Source: an uncultured Chlorobiaceae bacterium (GTDB taxonomy: Bacteria; Bacteroidota; Chlorobiia; Chlorobiales; Chlorobiaceae). From it: 34,297 bases of DNA. Made by a program: the position numbers and the translations under genes. The DNA is taken from contig CAIYWF010000077.1 in NCBI GenBank assembly GCA_903929845.1, positions 1 to 34,297 on the forward strand, read 5' to 3'. Positions within the stretch are counted from its first letter, which is position 1. Every line of letters starts with the position of its first letter. Below, piece after piece: positions 15,001 through 20,120 of this stretch. Under the pieces are notes generated by a model. The model worked only from the letters and a program-made list of their open reading frames with translations, did not search any database and was not told the DNA's origin.

Positions 15001-17150
15001 CGGTTACCATTAGTGGTGCACGGGGCACCGGAGAGAGCAGTACAGAAAATCCTCTCCGTCAGGAAGCGCTGGTTGTTGATGCCCGGAATCTGCCATCAGG
15101 CACGGTTCTTGACTTTAACAAAGTTGAGTTTGCCATTGTTATCGGCGCCGTGCAGCTTATCGGTGGTACGGGAAAAAACTTTGTTATAGGTGACAGTGCC
15201 AGCCAGTGGATTGTACTTGGTGAGGGAGATGATACACTCTATGGCGGCGGAGGCGATGATACCATTGGTTCACATGGTGGCAATGATTTAATCTACGGTG
15301 ATGCCGGCAATGATACGCTGTTCGGAGGTATCGAAAACGATACGCTCAGCGGTGGCAGTGGCGACGATGTGATTTATGGTGACGAGTCGACAGCGGGTGG
15401 CAATGGTGTTGATACAGCGTTGTATACTGATGCGCTTGCAGGGGTTAAAGTTAACCTTGACACCATAATTCACGACGGAATTAACCCTGGAACAGCAGAT
15501 GACGGAATACTTTACACGACAAAAGAGCTTGTCGTAAGAACTGGTCACGATACCCTTTACGATATTGAGAACGTTATTGGCGGCGCTTATAGTGATATCA
15601 TTATCGGAAGCAATGCAGACAACAAGCTTGAGGGCGGTGCCGGGGACGATACTCTTACTGGCGGGAAAGGTAATGATACCGTGGATGGCGGTACCGGAAA
15701 AGATACGGCAGTGTTCAGCGGTACAATGGCTGATTACAGTATCAGCTATGATGCAGCGACACACAACTGGACGATTGTAGACACTATAGCTGGTCGTGAT
15801 GGTAGAGATACGGTTACCAACGTCGAAAGGTTCCAGTTCGCCGACGCGTTCCAGTTTCAGGGAGGCTCCGGAGACGAAACAATGACTGGAGGGGCAGGTA
15901 TTGATACGGTAACCTACCTGACCGCACTTGCGGGTATTACGGTTGATTTGGGTACTGGTAGCGCAACCTCATCGTCAGGTGGCAATTCAGGAATCGGAAA
16001 TGATACCTTGATCAGTATTGAGAATGTTATTGGTGGCGACTTTGCTGATACCATCATCGGCAGCAGCGCTGACAACCAGCTTTCCGGCGGAAAGGGTAAC
16101 GATACGCTGGATGGCGCCTCTGGTACGGATACGGCAGTGTTCAGCGGAAATTACGCTGACTACACTATCCGCTATGATGGTACAACACATGCGTACACGA
16201 TTGCAGACAAGACCGCAGATCGTGACGGAACTGATACGGTCATCAATATCGAAAAATTCCATTTTGCAGATGGTTATGGATTTACTGGAGGCCCTGGAGA
16301 CGATACCGTGACAGGCGGTACTGGTCATGATACCATCATGTACCTTACAGCCCTTGCTGGTATTACGGTTGATCTTGCCGCCGGTACAGCTACAACTACG
16401 GCTGGAGGGGATACCGCAGGAATTGGTACTGACTCACCACTTGTCGGTATTGAAAATGTTGTTGGAGGCGACTTCAATGACATTATTATCGGGAACAGTA
16501 GTGACAACAGGCTTGAAGGAGGCAAGGGTAACGACACTCTTCTTGGTGGGGGTGGTAATGATACTGCCGTGTTCAGTGGCAATTTAGCCGACTACGATGT
16601 CAGCTATAATGCGGCTACTGACACCTATACAATTACCGACAAGATCGCAGGTCGTGATGATACCGATACGGTCACCAATGTTCATAACTTCCAGTTTGCT
16701 GATGGAACGCATCAGGATATTTTAATGCCAACAGTGGGGACTTTCAGCCCGGGCAGTGGAGCGACAGGAGTGGGAGTCGGTAATGATCTTGTGCTCACCT
16801 TCAGTGAGGCGATTCATCCTGGTTCTGGCACAATAGCCATCCACAGCGGTTCACCGACAGGTCCGGTGGTCGCCAGCTCTGCCGATGCCGCAAGCGCAAC
16901 GGTTACGGCATCGGGCCGTACACTGACGATCAACCCGACCCATGACCTGGCATACAACACGCACTACTACGTCACTTTTGGTGATGGGTCAATTCATGAT
17001 CTTGCGGAGAACAGCTACGCCGGAACAACGACTTACGACTTCACCACCGGTGCAGACCCCTACGCAGGCGGAAGTCATGGAGGCAATAGTACTGGAGTAG
17101 AGTTATTGGGTTTAGGTGCTCTTGGTGTTCTTGCCTGGGCCATCTTTTAA
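81..17150 (+). CDS. Giant DUF4347 / VCBS / RTX repeat surface protein (adhesin-like)
   Basis: This 5689-residue protein is probably a secreted or surface adhesin; that role is inferred from its domains. Domains in order (approximate residues): DUF4347 47-210; an unrecognised segment 211-355; cadherin/Ig-like domains 360-658; a SwmB-like domain 663-770; Thr/Asn/Gly-rich degenerate repeats 770-2917; an autotransporter-type linker 2917-3050; VCBS repeats 3050-4777 and a degenerate one beyond; RTX nonapeptide repeats about 5045-5540; an SbsA-like Ig (Big_5) domain 5551-5660; a hydrophobic uncharged tail 5672-5689. RTX and VCBS repeats usually mark type I secretion and calcium-dependent folding outside the cell, but no secretion genes lie in the window. 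The start is uncertain: the frame is open from base 42, the first candidate is TTG at 81, GTG follows at 87 and 90, and the first ATG (237) falls inside DUF4347. I see no convincing ribosome-binding site or classical signal peptide. The reading frame is intact throughout. Confidence 0.85.
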   Translation: MIVVVFSDFQKTGVFCQALFIDEFTGSGLVSSAVFENFSPVSSGPGNEIVFVMGNLPDQQALIGGIKLGVEIYILDPQGDAIAEMVSILNGRSGIDAIHIFSHGASGSLSLGSTTLNSNTLLDHQSQLAELGSHLTASGDLLLYGCNVAQGADGQAFIESIARTTGADVAASTDFTGVAAMGGNWVLEAKTGSIEGQNLSIDSFASVLYQDGGAVTIQQGDALGLRSYSLYDYFQGQEFYFAAGPVLIVSPYTGSTGADIVFKCITAPGDNSLTVGNWYTWTELKTTLPASFTNDQTYNNVLIDTLTANEWGTAMDFDIAARINWNNANLPATLEFTLGGSRTYTIGISKAAPPNTAPTAGSGSYTIYEGNSATVTLSKSNTSASDPENDALTFNPTSVSYTASTNAGLKGTYNNVSSSSYSVSDGKLTGNGGVFTWNVTYVDDPSTWGTAPANQTWSSTGNNSFNFGTGASDPEGDTVTYSYVSGKPGWMSVSGTTISGNIAPEYAEQTYTITVNATSSGTPSPIQRSFTITTGTAAQLNDAPTAAANSLALTAVGTRVFTAPNFGFTDLDNTVGLSTATGAALHHITITALPATGTLKLSGTAITLNQQILADNIANLTYTSGTTFDKNDTFSFTVNDGIADSASSYTVTLTDTLGATGQAPVIKLPSVTGSTLLVPYTDASYLNAAKAPATTDYVVTVNGTAVTVSSVGIASNSRTVTLTLAVPVAVTDHITISYTKPASNAVQDSSGNEAASFSTRDVVNGTVTTNSGTGATVITTQSSFDTSIPAPTGNVDVVNTGSGKVIVNALDPNGTIVTTGIGATTVKDPTGSVNTTNTGTGATTVDGAGASSVVTATGTGITNVSNPANNVQVINNSTGSTLITGVSSGNTVIPKGSGEVVVTSVLTTPGTITVDATNKQSNLTADNDSTGTINITGLINGASLKSTGSGNSSGATNIVTPVGNLILDNSGTSPVNITGFDTDKTLTLTGSGSTNVTSPDGNLTVVNNGAGTATVSGALDGKIVTPQGTGPVVVTSVLGAGSSITMAATGNQSNVTADNDGLGVINITGLTEGASLKSTGSGTGATNVVTPIGSLALNNTGTSPVNVTGFDTGKTLTITGGGSTNIVNPDGNVTVNNTGTGIATVSGTTNSSTITTQGTGPITVNSILTTGYGINVNAAANQHIILDNDGAGTITVAGATTGSTIYNIGSGTGTTNISDPTGTGTLTVQNTGADPLTVTGLDSSATLTNTAGSNGSGGIILASPDGNATINNLGSNTVTATGVHPDATISTTGTGTTTITDPSGSLTVNNTGSGTVSVGGLNDGSAITSNGTQPVTISSPDGNLIVHNTGTGVDTVTGLLNNKTVTTDGTGTTTVSDPASNVTLHNTGTGSLTVTGANNGSTVTTTGTTATTVKNPDGNVTVNNTGTGTATVEGTLTAKTVTIGGTGPIVVNSVLLSPGIITVDATLNQQHLTVDNDGTGAINITGLTNGATLKSTGDGTGTTTVVTPIGDLVLESTGTNVVVITGFDTGSKLSVTGTANTTVKNPDGDVTVDNTGQGIVTVEGVPDGKTVTASGPGTTLVNDPLGDITLHNDILTSVVSVSGVNTGKTVTSTGVGPKAVNAPDGDITINSTGTGVTTVSGTLNGSTVTTKGTGPITIHSDLVAGNTVNVNAAANTHITLDNDNTGAINVTGVTTGSTITSTGTGGAGATGTTTIANPTGNLIVDNTGTSPVKITGFDTNKILTVTGNATSSTEVVNPDGNVFVSNNGDGQLTVRGLNNGNSVNNAGAHPVTITNPDGNVYAINDGTGLISVNGVQNGSTVNCTGNGPQTIDLASLTATQSATVDNDGTGTVNVVNIPSGTAVTFTGNGPTTVSSLTGNVTLENLSTSLVTIANAANGSTITTIGDGPFFMDADVPMSQSVTVDITNNANISFDNDGPGVVNVIGSNNNTITTTGNGPMTVTNPLGDLVVANSGSGVVTVNGAANNAAITPQHEGPVVVNSLLASWNSITVDATGNQSHLTVDNDSTGIIKVTNLAEGAVLTSIGSGSGATNVVTPVGNLSLVNTGTSPVNITGFDDGKTLTITGSGSTNITNPDGNLSVLNNGLGTTTVSGALNGKTVTPEGSGPVIVTSILGAGSSITVDAKGNQSHVTADNDGAGVINVTGLIDGATLKSTGSGNGATNVVTPVGNLTLDNTGLSPVNVTGFDNSKTLSVTGSGPTTVSSPDGDMTVANNGSGLVTLTGVLENKTISATGSGNTAISTPNGDIAVANSGSGLVTLTGILDGKIVTTSGTGPATIDDPAGNVTVSNSGTGLVKVNGANDNSTVTTTGDHPVTISSPDGNLTVHNIGYGVDTVTALVSGKTVTTDGSGETIVSDPSGDVTLHNTGTGSLSVTGANNGSTVTTTGSTATTVSNPDGNVTVKNTGTGTTTVDGTHTGSVVTLDGNGPIIVHSDLLTPGYIGVNAALNQNNLTVDNDGTGAINITGLSNGASLKSTGSGTGTTTVSDPAGSISLNNAGANIVTITGFDNDKALTVTGTGPTTVSSPDGNASIINNGSGTVTLTGVKIGQTITASGSGPTNVSDPSGNITLDNSSLTGTISATGVNTGCTVTTTGVGLKEVNAPDGNVTINSTGTGKTTVSGTLSGSTVTTQGTGPITVHSDLTTGTVNVNAAANTHITLDNNNGGAVNVTGVTTGSTIHSIGIGTGSVTINNPVGNLTIDNTGTDPVKITGFDTNKTFTLTGSATSSTEVVDPDGNVVVANSSSAALTISGLNIGNSVTNKAGSGAVNITNPDGNVYAINNGTGAINVSGIKDGSTINSTGSGLETVDLETLGSGHSVTIDNDGSGLVNLLHVSNGTTVSFTGNTLASGSTTISSLSGEVTLENVSVSSSVISVSGIVAGSKIHTTGTGEIAITTALSAGEKIFIDPTGNDHLRITNTGAGQVDLLGSIALDSNDAMAFTLTGTGTTILNETGTLDLGNAPLTLSLAAGYIPQAGDSITLISNDGIDAVTGIFAGKEEGSLVMVGGYQFTISYKGGIDGNDVVLSMSRPPVVDTTDVTGAVAEQGTPAGNITDSGTIGFTDGDLADTHSVSTVTSSSGALGTLTAIRTHDSTGTGLGGVVTWNYSVAASAVEYLAASELKVESFTFSVQDSQGNSVSRTVDVTITGTNDAPTLGSVTNGSIVENALVSTTTDSGLSGTLIGADIDNNHTLTYGITGGTVDAELSTLKLIYGTLSVDTANGTFSYVKDASEVEALHSGENVSDVFTVTITDDHSVQTTQSYTVNLTGANDAPTLAAVTSGSIAEDALASTTTGSGLSGTLVGADVDNDKVLTYGISTGNVTAGVSTLASSYGTLTVNTSTGAYSYAKNAAALESLHVGESVTDVFTVTVTDNHGSQTTQNYTINVTGANDAPTLASVTSGSIAEDSLASTTTSANLSGTLAGADVDNDKVLTYGITGGTVATGSSTLKMSYGTLTVNTTTGAYSYAKDAAAVEALHASESVSDVFTVSVTDNHGAQATQSYTINLTGANDAPTLAAVTSGSIAEDSLASTTRSANLSGTLAGADVDNDKVLTYGITGGTVTAGSSTLKMSYGTLTVNTTTGAYSYAKDAAAVEALHASESVSDVFTVSVTDNHGAQATQSYTINLTGANDAPIINSNSSVMSGSITEAGHLDNGQAVLNGMGLDGLTHVTGTLSASDVDNNATQTWSVSDQTPATVYGTMTINSSTGNWDYALNNYLPATQALREGDVVTETFTARVTDDQGAYADQTVTVTINGTNDVPVVANNASALDGVVTEAGNNDNGTVVSGTATASATLIANDVDTGATQVWSLVGKPGSTYGVMSIDPATGKWTYTLDNTLAASQALREGDVDTQTYTARVTDDKDAYVNQTITITINGTNDSPVAVADTNTTSENATLTVNAANGVLANDTDPDTGATHAVNAVNGVSGNVGAAVTGTHGGAFTIAADGSYTFNPGSSFDWLAAGETTTTSVLYTVIDDKVATSSNTVSVTLTGTNDAAIITGTSTASLTETDAVLTTTGTLSVTDVDSPATFIAQTNVAGTNGYGHFSIGTNGVWIYTTDSAHNEFVKDTHYTDSITAATADGTEQMMTVTIAGTNDAPVISGTLIGSITETTGTPAALSTLTSSGTLAFSDIDVADTHTLGAMIASTGALGTMTITNTADTTGTGLGGQLAWSYSVDAATVEYLAAGETKDELFTFTLSDDQGGTTERTVTITLTGTNDAVAIVSGSTIASGVFTETDRSTGSAALDTVSSSIAFTDADLKDLHVVTVTGTSFAWSNGDLTQAQQDALAAAFHLGVKSDSTGIGSGIQAWSFSAPDATFDFLAKNATLTATYTVTFDDEKGSSASRDVVITVTGTNDAAVISGTSTATLTESNAVLTTTGTLSATDVDSATTFVAQTNVAGNHGYGKFSLSTEGTWLYTTNTAHNEFVGSTNYTDSVTVAAADGTQQLITVTIAGTNDAAIITGTSTASLTEGKTALSATGTLSASDVDSTATFVAQTNVAGSNGYGHFSVGTNGVWNYTTDSAHGEFVLGENYVDSITVTTADGTPQLVTVTIAGSNSGAVITGTSTASLTETNAVLTTTGTLVATDLDSPATFVAQTNVAGNHGYGHFTLGTNGVWSYTTDNAHNEFASGTDYTDSFSASTADGTEQVVTVTIAGTNDAAVISGTSTVSLTQNSVPLTTTGTLSATDVDSATTFAAQTDVAGNHGYGTFSIGTDGVWNYTAKSAHGEFLGGADYTDSFTVATADGTQQLVTVTIKGVDDPAVLSSAIATLPASSTESILQGLLTIRDADTPSAAFKPQENVRLADGHGTFTLDATGAWRYEFDDGAGEVSDLFTVYSTDGKSSTTVSVHKTSGPISLGNDSDNVPLVGVQVPVGVGFSEEHFTEGTLATLEQQLVDASKPKIITDGEGTPEEQQTFAEILKGGIQAYVPTVQDQQQVTVRTITFSKDSANTTASTVTISGARGTGESSTENPLRQEALVVDARNLPSGTVLDFNKVEFAIVIGAVQLIGGTGKNFVIGDSASQWIVLGEGDDTLYGGGGDDTIGSHGGNDLIYGDAGNDTLFGGIENDTLSGGSGDDVIYGDESTAGGNGVDTALYTDALAGVKVNLDTIIHDGINPGTADDGILYTTKELVVRTGHDTLYDIENVIGGAYSDIIIGSNADNKLEGGAGDDTLTGGKGNDTVDGGTGKDTAVFSGTMADYSISYDAATHNWTIVDTIAGRDGRDTVTNVERFQFADAFQFQGGSGDETMTGGAGIDTVTYLTALAGITVDLGTGSATSSSGGNSGIGNDTLISIENVIGGDFADTIIGSSADNQLSGGKGNDTLDGASGTDTAVFSGNYADYTIRYDGTTHAYTIADKTADRDGTDTVINIEKFHFADGYGFTGGPGDDTVTGGTGHDTIMYLTALAGITVDLAAGTATTTAGGDTAGIGTDSPLVGIENVVGGDFNDIIIGNSSDNRLEGGKGNDTLLGGGGNDTAVFSGNLADYDVSYNAATDTYTITDKIAGRDDTDTVTNVHNFQFADGTHQDILMPTVGTFSPGSGATGVGVGNDLVLTFSEAIHPGSGTIAIHSGSPTGPVVASSADAASATVTASGRTLTINPTHDLAYNTHYYVTFGDGSIHDLAENSYAGTTTYDFTTGADPYAGGSHGGNSTGVELLGLGALGVLAWAIF
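2390..8830 (+). repeat. Thr/Asn/Gly-rich degenerate repeat array inside the giant gene
   Basis: The encoded protein cycles through a unit of about 38 residues built on the pattern PDGN-V-V-NTGTG-VTVSG-NGKTVT-TGTGP. A longer unit carrying GPxVVxSxL, DNDGTGAINITGL and GFDTGKTLT recurs near nucleotides 2770, 3170, 3560, 4430, 5040, 6065, 6455, 7420 and 8035. The regular short beta-strand-and-turn pattern suggests a beta-solenoid stalk (inference). The low-complexity codons leave long stop-free frames on the opposite strand, which I do not regard as genes. Confidence 0.8.
9576..11015 (+). repeat. Four tandem 360-bp VCBS repeat units
   Basis: The NDAPT-type boundary recurs at 9576, 9936, 10296, 10656 and 11016, exactly 360 bp (120 residues) apart. 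Each unit has a conserved core with GTL-GADVDN, LTYGI, YGTL, YSYAK, FTVxVTDNHG and TGANDAP. The third and fourth units are nearly identical at the DNA level, which points to a recent tandem duplication; the first two have diverged more. Confidence 0.9.
13197..14408 (+). repeat. Four tandem 303-bp VCBS repeat units (a fifth copy at 12111-12413)
   Basis: Units begin at 13197, 13500, 13803 and 14106, each exactly 303 bp (101 residues) after the last. A fifth copy at 12111-12413 is separated from them by two longer VCBS units. Shared motifs are GTSTASLTE, TGTLSATDVDS, FVAQTNVAG, GYGHFS, GVWxYTTDSAHxEF and VTVTIAGTNDA. The third unit begins NSGA instead of NDAA. Confidence 0.9.
15190..16710 (+). 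repeat. RTX calcium-binding nonapeptide repeats in three larger modules
   Basis: The first block (about 15225-15390) contains successive GGxGxDxUx nonapeptides such as GGGGDDTIG, GDAGNDTLF and GGSGDDVIY. Three longer modules follow, each combining a few nonapeptides (for example GGKGNDTLDG) with a spacer carrying DTAVFSG, ADYxxxYD, the sequence RDGTDTV and FQFADG. These are established calcium-binding beta-roll repeats of type I secreted proteins. Confidence 0.9.
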
Positions 17151-17315
17151 CTCATGAACCGGCCGGTCGATCCAGCAACGGTCTGCTGGGGAGAGATCGG
17201 CCTTGCCGGTGAACTCAGGGCCATCAGCGACAGCGAACGGCGCATCGCTGTTCAATCTTTGAAGCCGCCGTACCACCGGGTTTTTCAAATACTCCGCGAC
17301 CAGCTCTTCAGTCAT
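17112..17315 (-). CDS. Possible small protein (67 aa) at the end of the cbi operon
   Basis: An ORF starting MTEELVAEYL and ending DGPGKNTKST begins 8 nt inside the 3' end of cbiO, so start and stop overlap as they do in the rest of the operon. Its codon choice and amino-acid composition look coding: it is mixed, with helix-like heptads at the N-terminus and a proline/aspartate-rich second half. I do not recognise a family. It ends inside the last 39 bp of the convergent giant gene. It could be a chance ORF, since the spacer is short; the tight coupling is the main argument for it. Confidence 0.4.
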   Translation of the reverse strand: MTEELVAEYLKNPVVRRLQRLNSDAPFAVADGPEFTGKADLSPADRCWIDRPVHELKDGPGKNTKST

Positions 17316-18117
17316 GCTGCTCCAATGGCAGATGCTGATGAACATGCTCCTTGCCATCATGGTGATGCCGATGAATATGTATCAGATTGTTTGACTCCAG
17401 GAGTGCCCGGTCATTTAAAACCGATTCAGCAGAGCCGCCCCTGACAATCTTCTTGTTTTGGCCAAACACATAAACCGTATCGGCTATCTCCCCGATAATA
17501 TGCAAGTCATGCGTCGCGGTAATAATGGTCTTTCCACGCCGGTTGGCATTGACCATAAAATCAATAATGTGCCGGACGGTTAAAGGATCGAGCCCTGCTG
17601 TCGGTTCATCGAATAAATAGACATCAGGATCAATGGCAAGAACTGACGCGATGGCAACCCGCTTTTTCTCTCCTATACTTAATTGATGGGGAACCCTGTC
17701 CAATAAATGGTGAATATCCAAAACCTGGGCAACCTCCCTGATACGCCGGTTAACCTCTTCCTCTGCAACGCCGAACTGCAGCGGCCCAAAGGCAATATCC
17801 TCTCTCACTGAGGGGCAAAACAACTGAATATCGGCATTCTGAAAAACAAGACCAACCCTTCGTCTGAAACGGTGTGCCGCCTGTTCATCAAACAGCGAGT
17901 GTTCAAGTAACCTCTCCCCGAAGGCGGTCACAGAACCTTGATGAGGGAAAATCAGTCCATCCAGGAGATGCAATAACGTCGACTTTCCCGTTCCGTTAGC
18001 ACCAATAACCGCAATCTTTTCACCCGGGCGAATGGTCATATCAACGCCGCACAGCGCAGGAAATTTACCCGGCCAGGAAAAATGTACATCCTTTACTTCA
18101 TAAATAAGGTCACTCAC
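17308..18117 (-). CDS. cbiO: Energy-coupling factor ATPase CbiO (cobalt/nickel import)
   Basis: This is the ATP-hydrolysing subunit of an ECF-type divalent metal importer at the cytoplasmic face of the membrane. The 269 residues contain a Walker A motif (GANGTGKST, 39-47), Q-loop Q93, an ABC signature starting LSIGEKK (146-152), Walker B ending in DEP (170-172) and the H-loop histidine in THD (about 203). The length is normal for CbiO. Its start overlaps the cbiQ stop by 4 nt, so the two are probably translationally coupled. The C-terminus is unusual: nine histidines lie among residues 247-268, which could bind or buffer the transported metal (inference). The metal could be cobalt or nickel; the sequence alone does not decide. 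Confidence 0.93.
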   Translation of the reverse strand: MSDLIYEVKDVHFSWPGKFPALCGVDMTIRPGEKIAVIGANGTGKSTLLHLLDGLIFPHQGSVTAFGERLLEHSLFDEQAAHRFRRRVGLVFQNADIQLFCPSVREDIAFGPLQFGVAEEEVNRRIREVAQVLDIHHLLDRVPHQLSIGEKKRVAIASVLAIDPDVYLFDEPTAGLDPLTVRHIIDFMVNANRRGKTIITATHDLHIIGEIADTVYVFGQNKKIVRGGSAESVLNDRALLESNNLIHIHRHHHDGKEHVHQHLPLEQHD

Positions 18118-18965
18118 AGGGTATCTCCTTTATACAACAGGCCTGCGCAGATGATCACGGCGCACAACAGCCAGAACCACTCTTTCGGCGTCGCATGAAA
18201 TGCAGACAAGCGTCGAGGCTCACCGGTATATCCCCTCGACAGCATCGCCAAATAGACCTCTTCACTTATCTGTGTTGTTCTGTTCCATGTATTGGCAATA
18301 TTCCAGGCCACAACCTTCTGACCATGCCGACGATGCGACACTACCCCGACACGACTTTTCACCGAGGTAAAAATATTCTCGACCATTGTAGCAAAGAGAT
18401 AGAGATAGCGGTAACTCATCGATACGGTCAACACAAAGAGCTGCGGCACCCCAAATATCCTTAAAACCTTCAGTAAATCCGAGTGCCGGGTTGTCAAAGA
18501 CAATAAAACAACCAGCGATACCGAGGTGGCAATCCTGACCACAAACAAGAGAGCCCCGTCCAAACCGGGACGAGTAATGATACCATTGATCCCCAAAAGA
18601 TGAAACGACCAAACCGGTTCACCTGGCGTCACGATACTGAACAAGGTTGGAAGCACAATGAAAAGAGAGAACAACGGGATGAAAAGCAATGTTCTTGTCA
18701 AAAAGTGGTTGAGCGGAATTCTGGAAAAAACGGCAAGGAGTAAACATAAGCCATAAAGAGCGGCTATCAATCCAGTGCTTTTCAGGGTGACCGCCGTTAC
18801 AAGAAAAGCCAACAAGGATATTGTTTTCAAACGGGGATCAAGCGACTGCAAAAAACCTTTCCGATTGGCACACTCTTCAGAAAGGGTTGCGTCTTTTAAA
18901 AACGCAAGAGAGCTCAACAGTGAACGCTCAATAAAATCACGCCTCTTGTGTAACAGCTTATTCAT
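18114..18965 (-). CDS. cbiQ: Energy-coupling factor transmembrane protein CbiQ
   Basis: This is the membrane scaffold subunit that couples the CbiO ATPase to the CbiM/CbiN substrate-binding unit. The 283 residues contain several hydrophobic segments (about 47-80, 91-112, 138-157, 172-195 and 262-278). A cytoplasmic region carries AMLSRGYTGE (240-249), the conserved Ala-Arg-Gly-type coupling motif of T-components. It overlaps cbiN by 8 nt and cbiO by 4 nt. The N-terminal ~40 residues, charged and without a membrane segment, are typical of CbiQ. Confidence 0.92.
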   Translation of the reverse strand: MNKLLHKRRDFIERSLLSSLAFLKDATLSEECANRKGFLQSLDPRLKTISLLAFLVTAVTLKSTGLIAALYGLCLLLAVFSRIPLNHFLTRTLLFIPLFSLFIVLPTLFSIVTPGEPVWSFHLLGINGIITRPGLDGALLFVVRIATSVSLVVLLSLTTRHSDLLKVLRIFGVPQLFVLTVSMSYRYLYLFATMVENIFTSVKSRVGVVSHRRHGQKVVAWNIANTWNRTTQISEEVYLAMLSRGYTGEPRRLSAFHATPKEWFWLLCAVIICAGLLYKGDTL

Positions 18966-19293
18966 GCTCTTTCACCAGCACTTTTCCTATGAACAATGCC
19001 ACTCCCGCGATGATCGCAATGCCAACAACCGCAGAGACGATATAGGCAATACTTGAATGAAAGAGATCCTTTCCCTCCCATCCCTGAAAAGCATAATCAG
19101 GCAGCGGAGCTTTCCACAAGTCGGAAAGTTTCAGAATACCCTGCGGGACAGAGCCTCTCATTTTCTGAAGCTCATCAACCCCCCACTCACCCCAGGCAGT
19201 TCCAGCCTTAAAACGATCAGGCAACATCAGCCCCAGAGGCGACAGGAGCATTAAAACACCAATTCCTGCCCAGAGTTTTTTGGCAAGCGTCAT
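18958..19293 (-). CDS. cbiN: CbiN-like PDGLE-domain subunit of the metal importer
   Basis: This small accessory membrane protein (111 aa) has an N-terminal hydrophobic segment (about 7-24), a loop containing LPDRF and LPDYAFQGWEG, and a second hydrophobic segment (about 80-103). Two membrane spans around an extracytoplasmic loop match the PDGLE/CbiN class, which works with CbiM to load the metal. It overlaps cbiM by 4 nt and cbiQ by 8 nt. Sequence conservation in this class is weak, so the call leans on topology and operon position. Confidence 0.85.
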   Translation of the reverse strand: MTLAKKLWAGIGVLMLLSPLGLMLPDRFKAGTAWGEWGVDELQKMRGSVPQGILKLSDLWKAPLPDYAFQGWEGKDLFHSSIAYIVSAVVGIAIIAGVALFIGKVLVKEHE

Positions 19294-19970
19294 GATCTGC
19301 CCCCTTCAAAAAAAACAGAATCCTCTTTTTGTAAATATTTTACAACCAATGTGGTCACCAGAACCTCAACCCATCCTATGACAAGAAGATGCCCCAAAAC
19401 CATTGCAGGGACAGCAACATTCAGGCCATAAGGAGAGTACAACGGCTGACCATTTGCCGTATGATACAGTAACGGTTGCAGTCCAAATTCGATACCGGCA
19501 CAGAGAGCTGCCATACATATACCCACGTACGCACCAGCTCCAGCAGCAATGATACGTCTCCTGGAACCCGCCGGACTGTTCGAACTGATCAATCGGTAAA
19601 CATAATACCCTGTAAACGGAAGCACAACTGCCATGTTAAAACAATTCGCACCAATGGCCGTTATACCGCCATCTCCAAACAGGAGCGCCTGAATGACCAG
19701 GGCAACCGTAAGGGCAATACAAGCCGCCCAGGGCCCTAATAGAAGAGCAACAAGAACCCCTCCAACCGCATGACCCGTCGATCCACCGGGAATGGGCACA
19801 TTGAACATCATGATGACAAAGCTGAACGCTGCGCCAATCGCCAAAAAGGGAACCTGCCTCACCTTCAATGTTTTTTTAACCCTCTTTGAAGCAGCCATCC
19901 ATATCGGGATCATCACTGCACCAAAGACCCCGCAAGTCGCAGGGCTTAAATATCCATCCGGTATGTGCAT
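19290..19970 (-). CDS. cbiM: Metal-binding S-component CbiM
   Basis: This is the substrate-specificity membrane subunit of a cobalt (or nickel) ECF transporter, 226 aa. The N-terminus MHIPDGYLSP is diagnostic: in this family the amino group and His2 of the mature N-terminus help coordinate the metal. Further family motifs are GGSTGHAVGG (about 79-88) and LLFGDGGITAIGANCFNMA (about 112-130). It is the first gene of the cbiMNQO operon. I looked upstream (19971-20120) for a cobalamin riboswitch and did not find a B12-box-like sequence. In green sulfur bacteria cobalt is needed for cobalamin, so cobalt is the more likely substrate (inference). Confidence 0.93.
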   Translation of the reverse strand: MHIPDGYLSPATCGVFGAVMIPIWMAASKRVKKTLKVRQVPFLAIGAAFSFVIMMFNVPIPGGSTGHAVGGVLVALLLGPWAACIALTVALVIQALLFGDGGITAIGANCFNMAVVLPFTGYYVYRLISSNSPAGSRRRIIAAGAGAYVGICMAALCAGIEFGLQPLLYHTANGQPLYSPYGLNVAVPAMVLGHLLVIGWVEVLVTTLVVKYLQKEDSVFFEGGRS

Positions 19971-20069
19971 GACTTTGGCTTCTTCATTGGCATACAGGCT
20001 TTTTTATGGTTCTCCGGAGACGACAAAAGCAGGTTTGGAAGAACAAATTACTATATTCAGCGCATATCC

Positions 20070-20091
20070 AAGGCACAAAATGCCTTTTTTT
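20070..20091 (+). terminator. Terminator-like hairpin upstream of the ferredoxin gene
   Basis: AAGGCA (20070-20075) and TGCCTT (20081-20086) form a 6-bp stem with a CAAAA loop, followed by a T-run to 20091 on the plus strand. It ends 30 nt before the ferredoxin start. It could terminate antisense transcription entering from the cbiM side or act as a leader attenuator. No plus-strand gene ends just upstream of it. Confidence 0.4.
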
Positions 20092-20120
20092 CATCATAAC
20101 CATAAACAAAACAAACAATT

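Noticed and set aside
19971..20120. Cobalamin riboswitch or metal-regulator operator upstream of cbiM
   Set aside because: I found no B12-box-like sequence, and the region is too short for a full cobalamin riboswitch. No clear NikR-type inverted repeat was seen.
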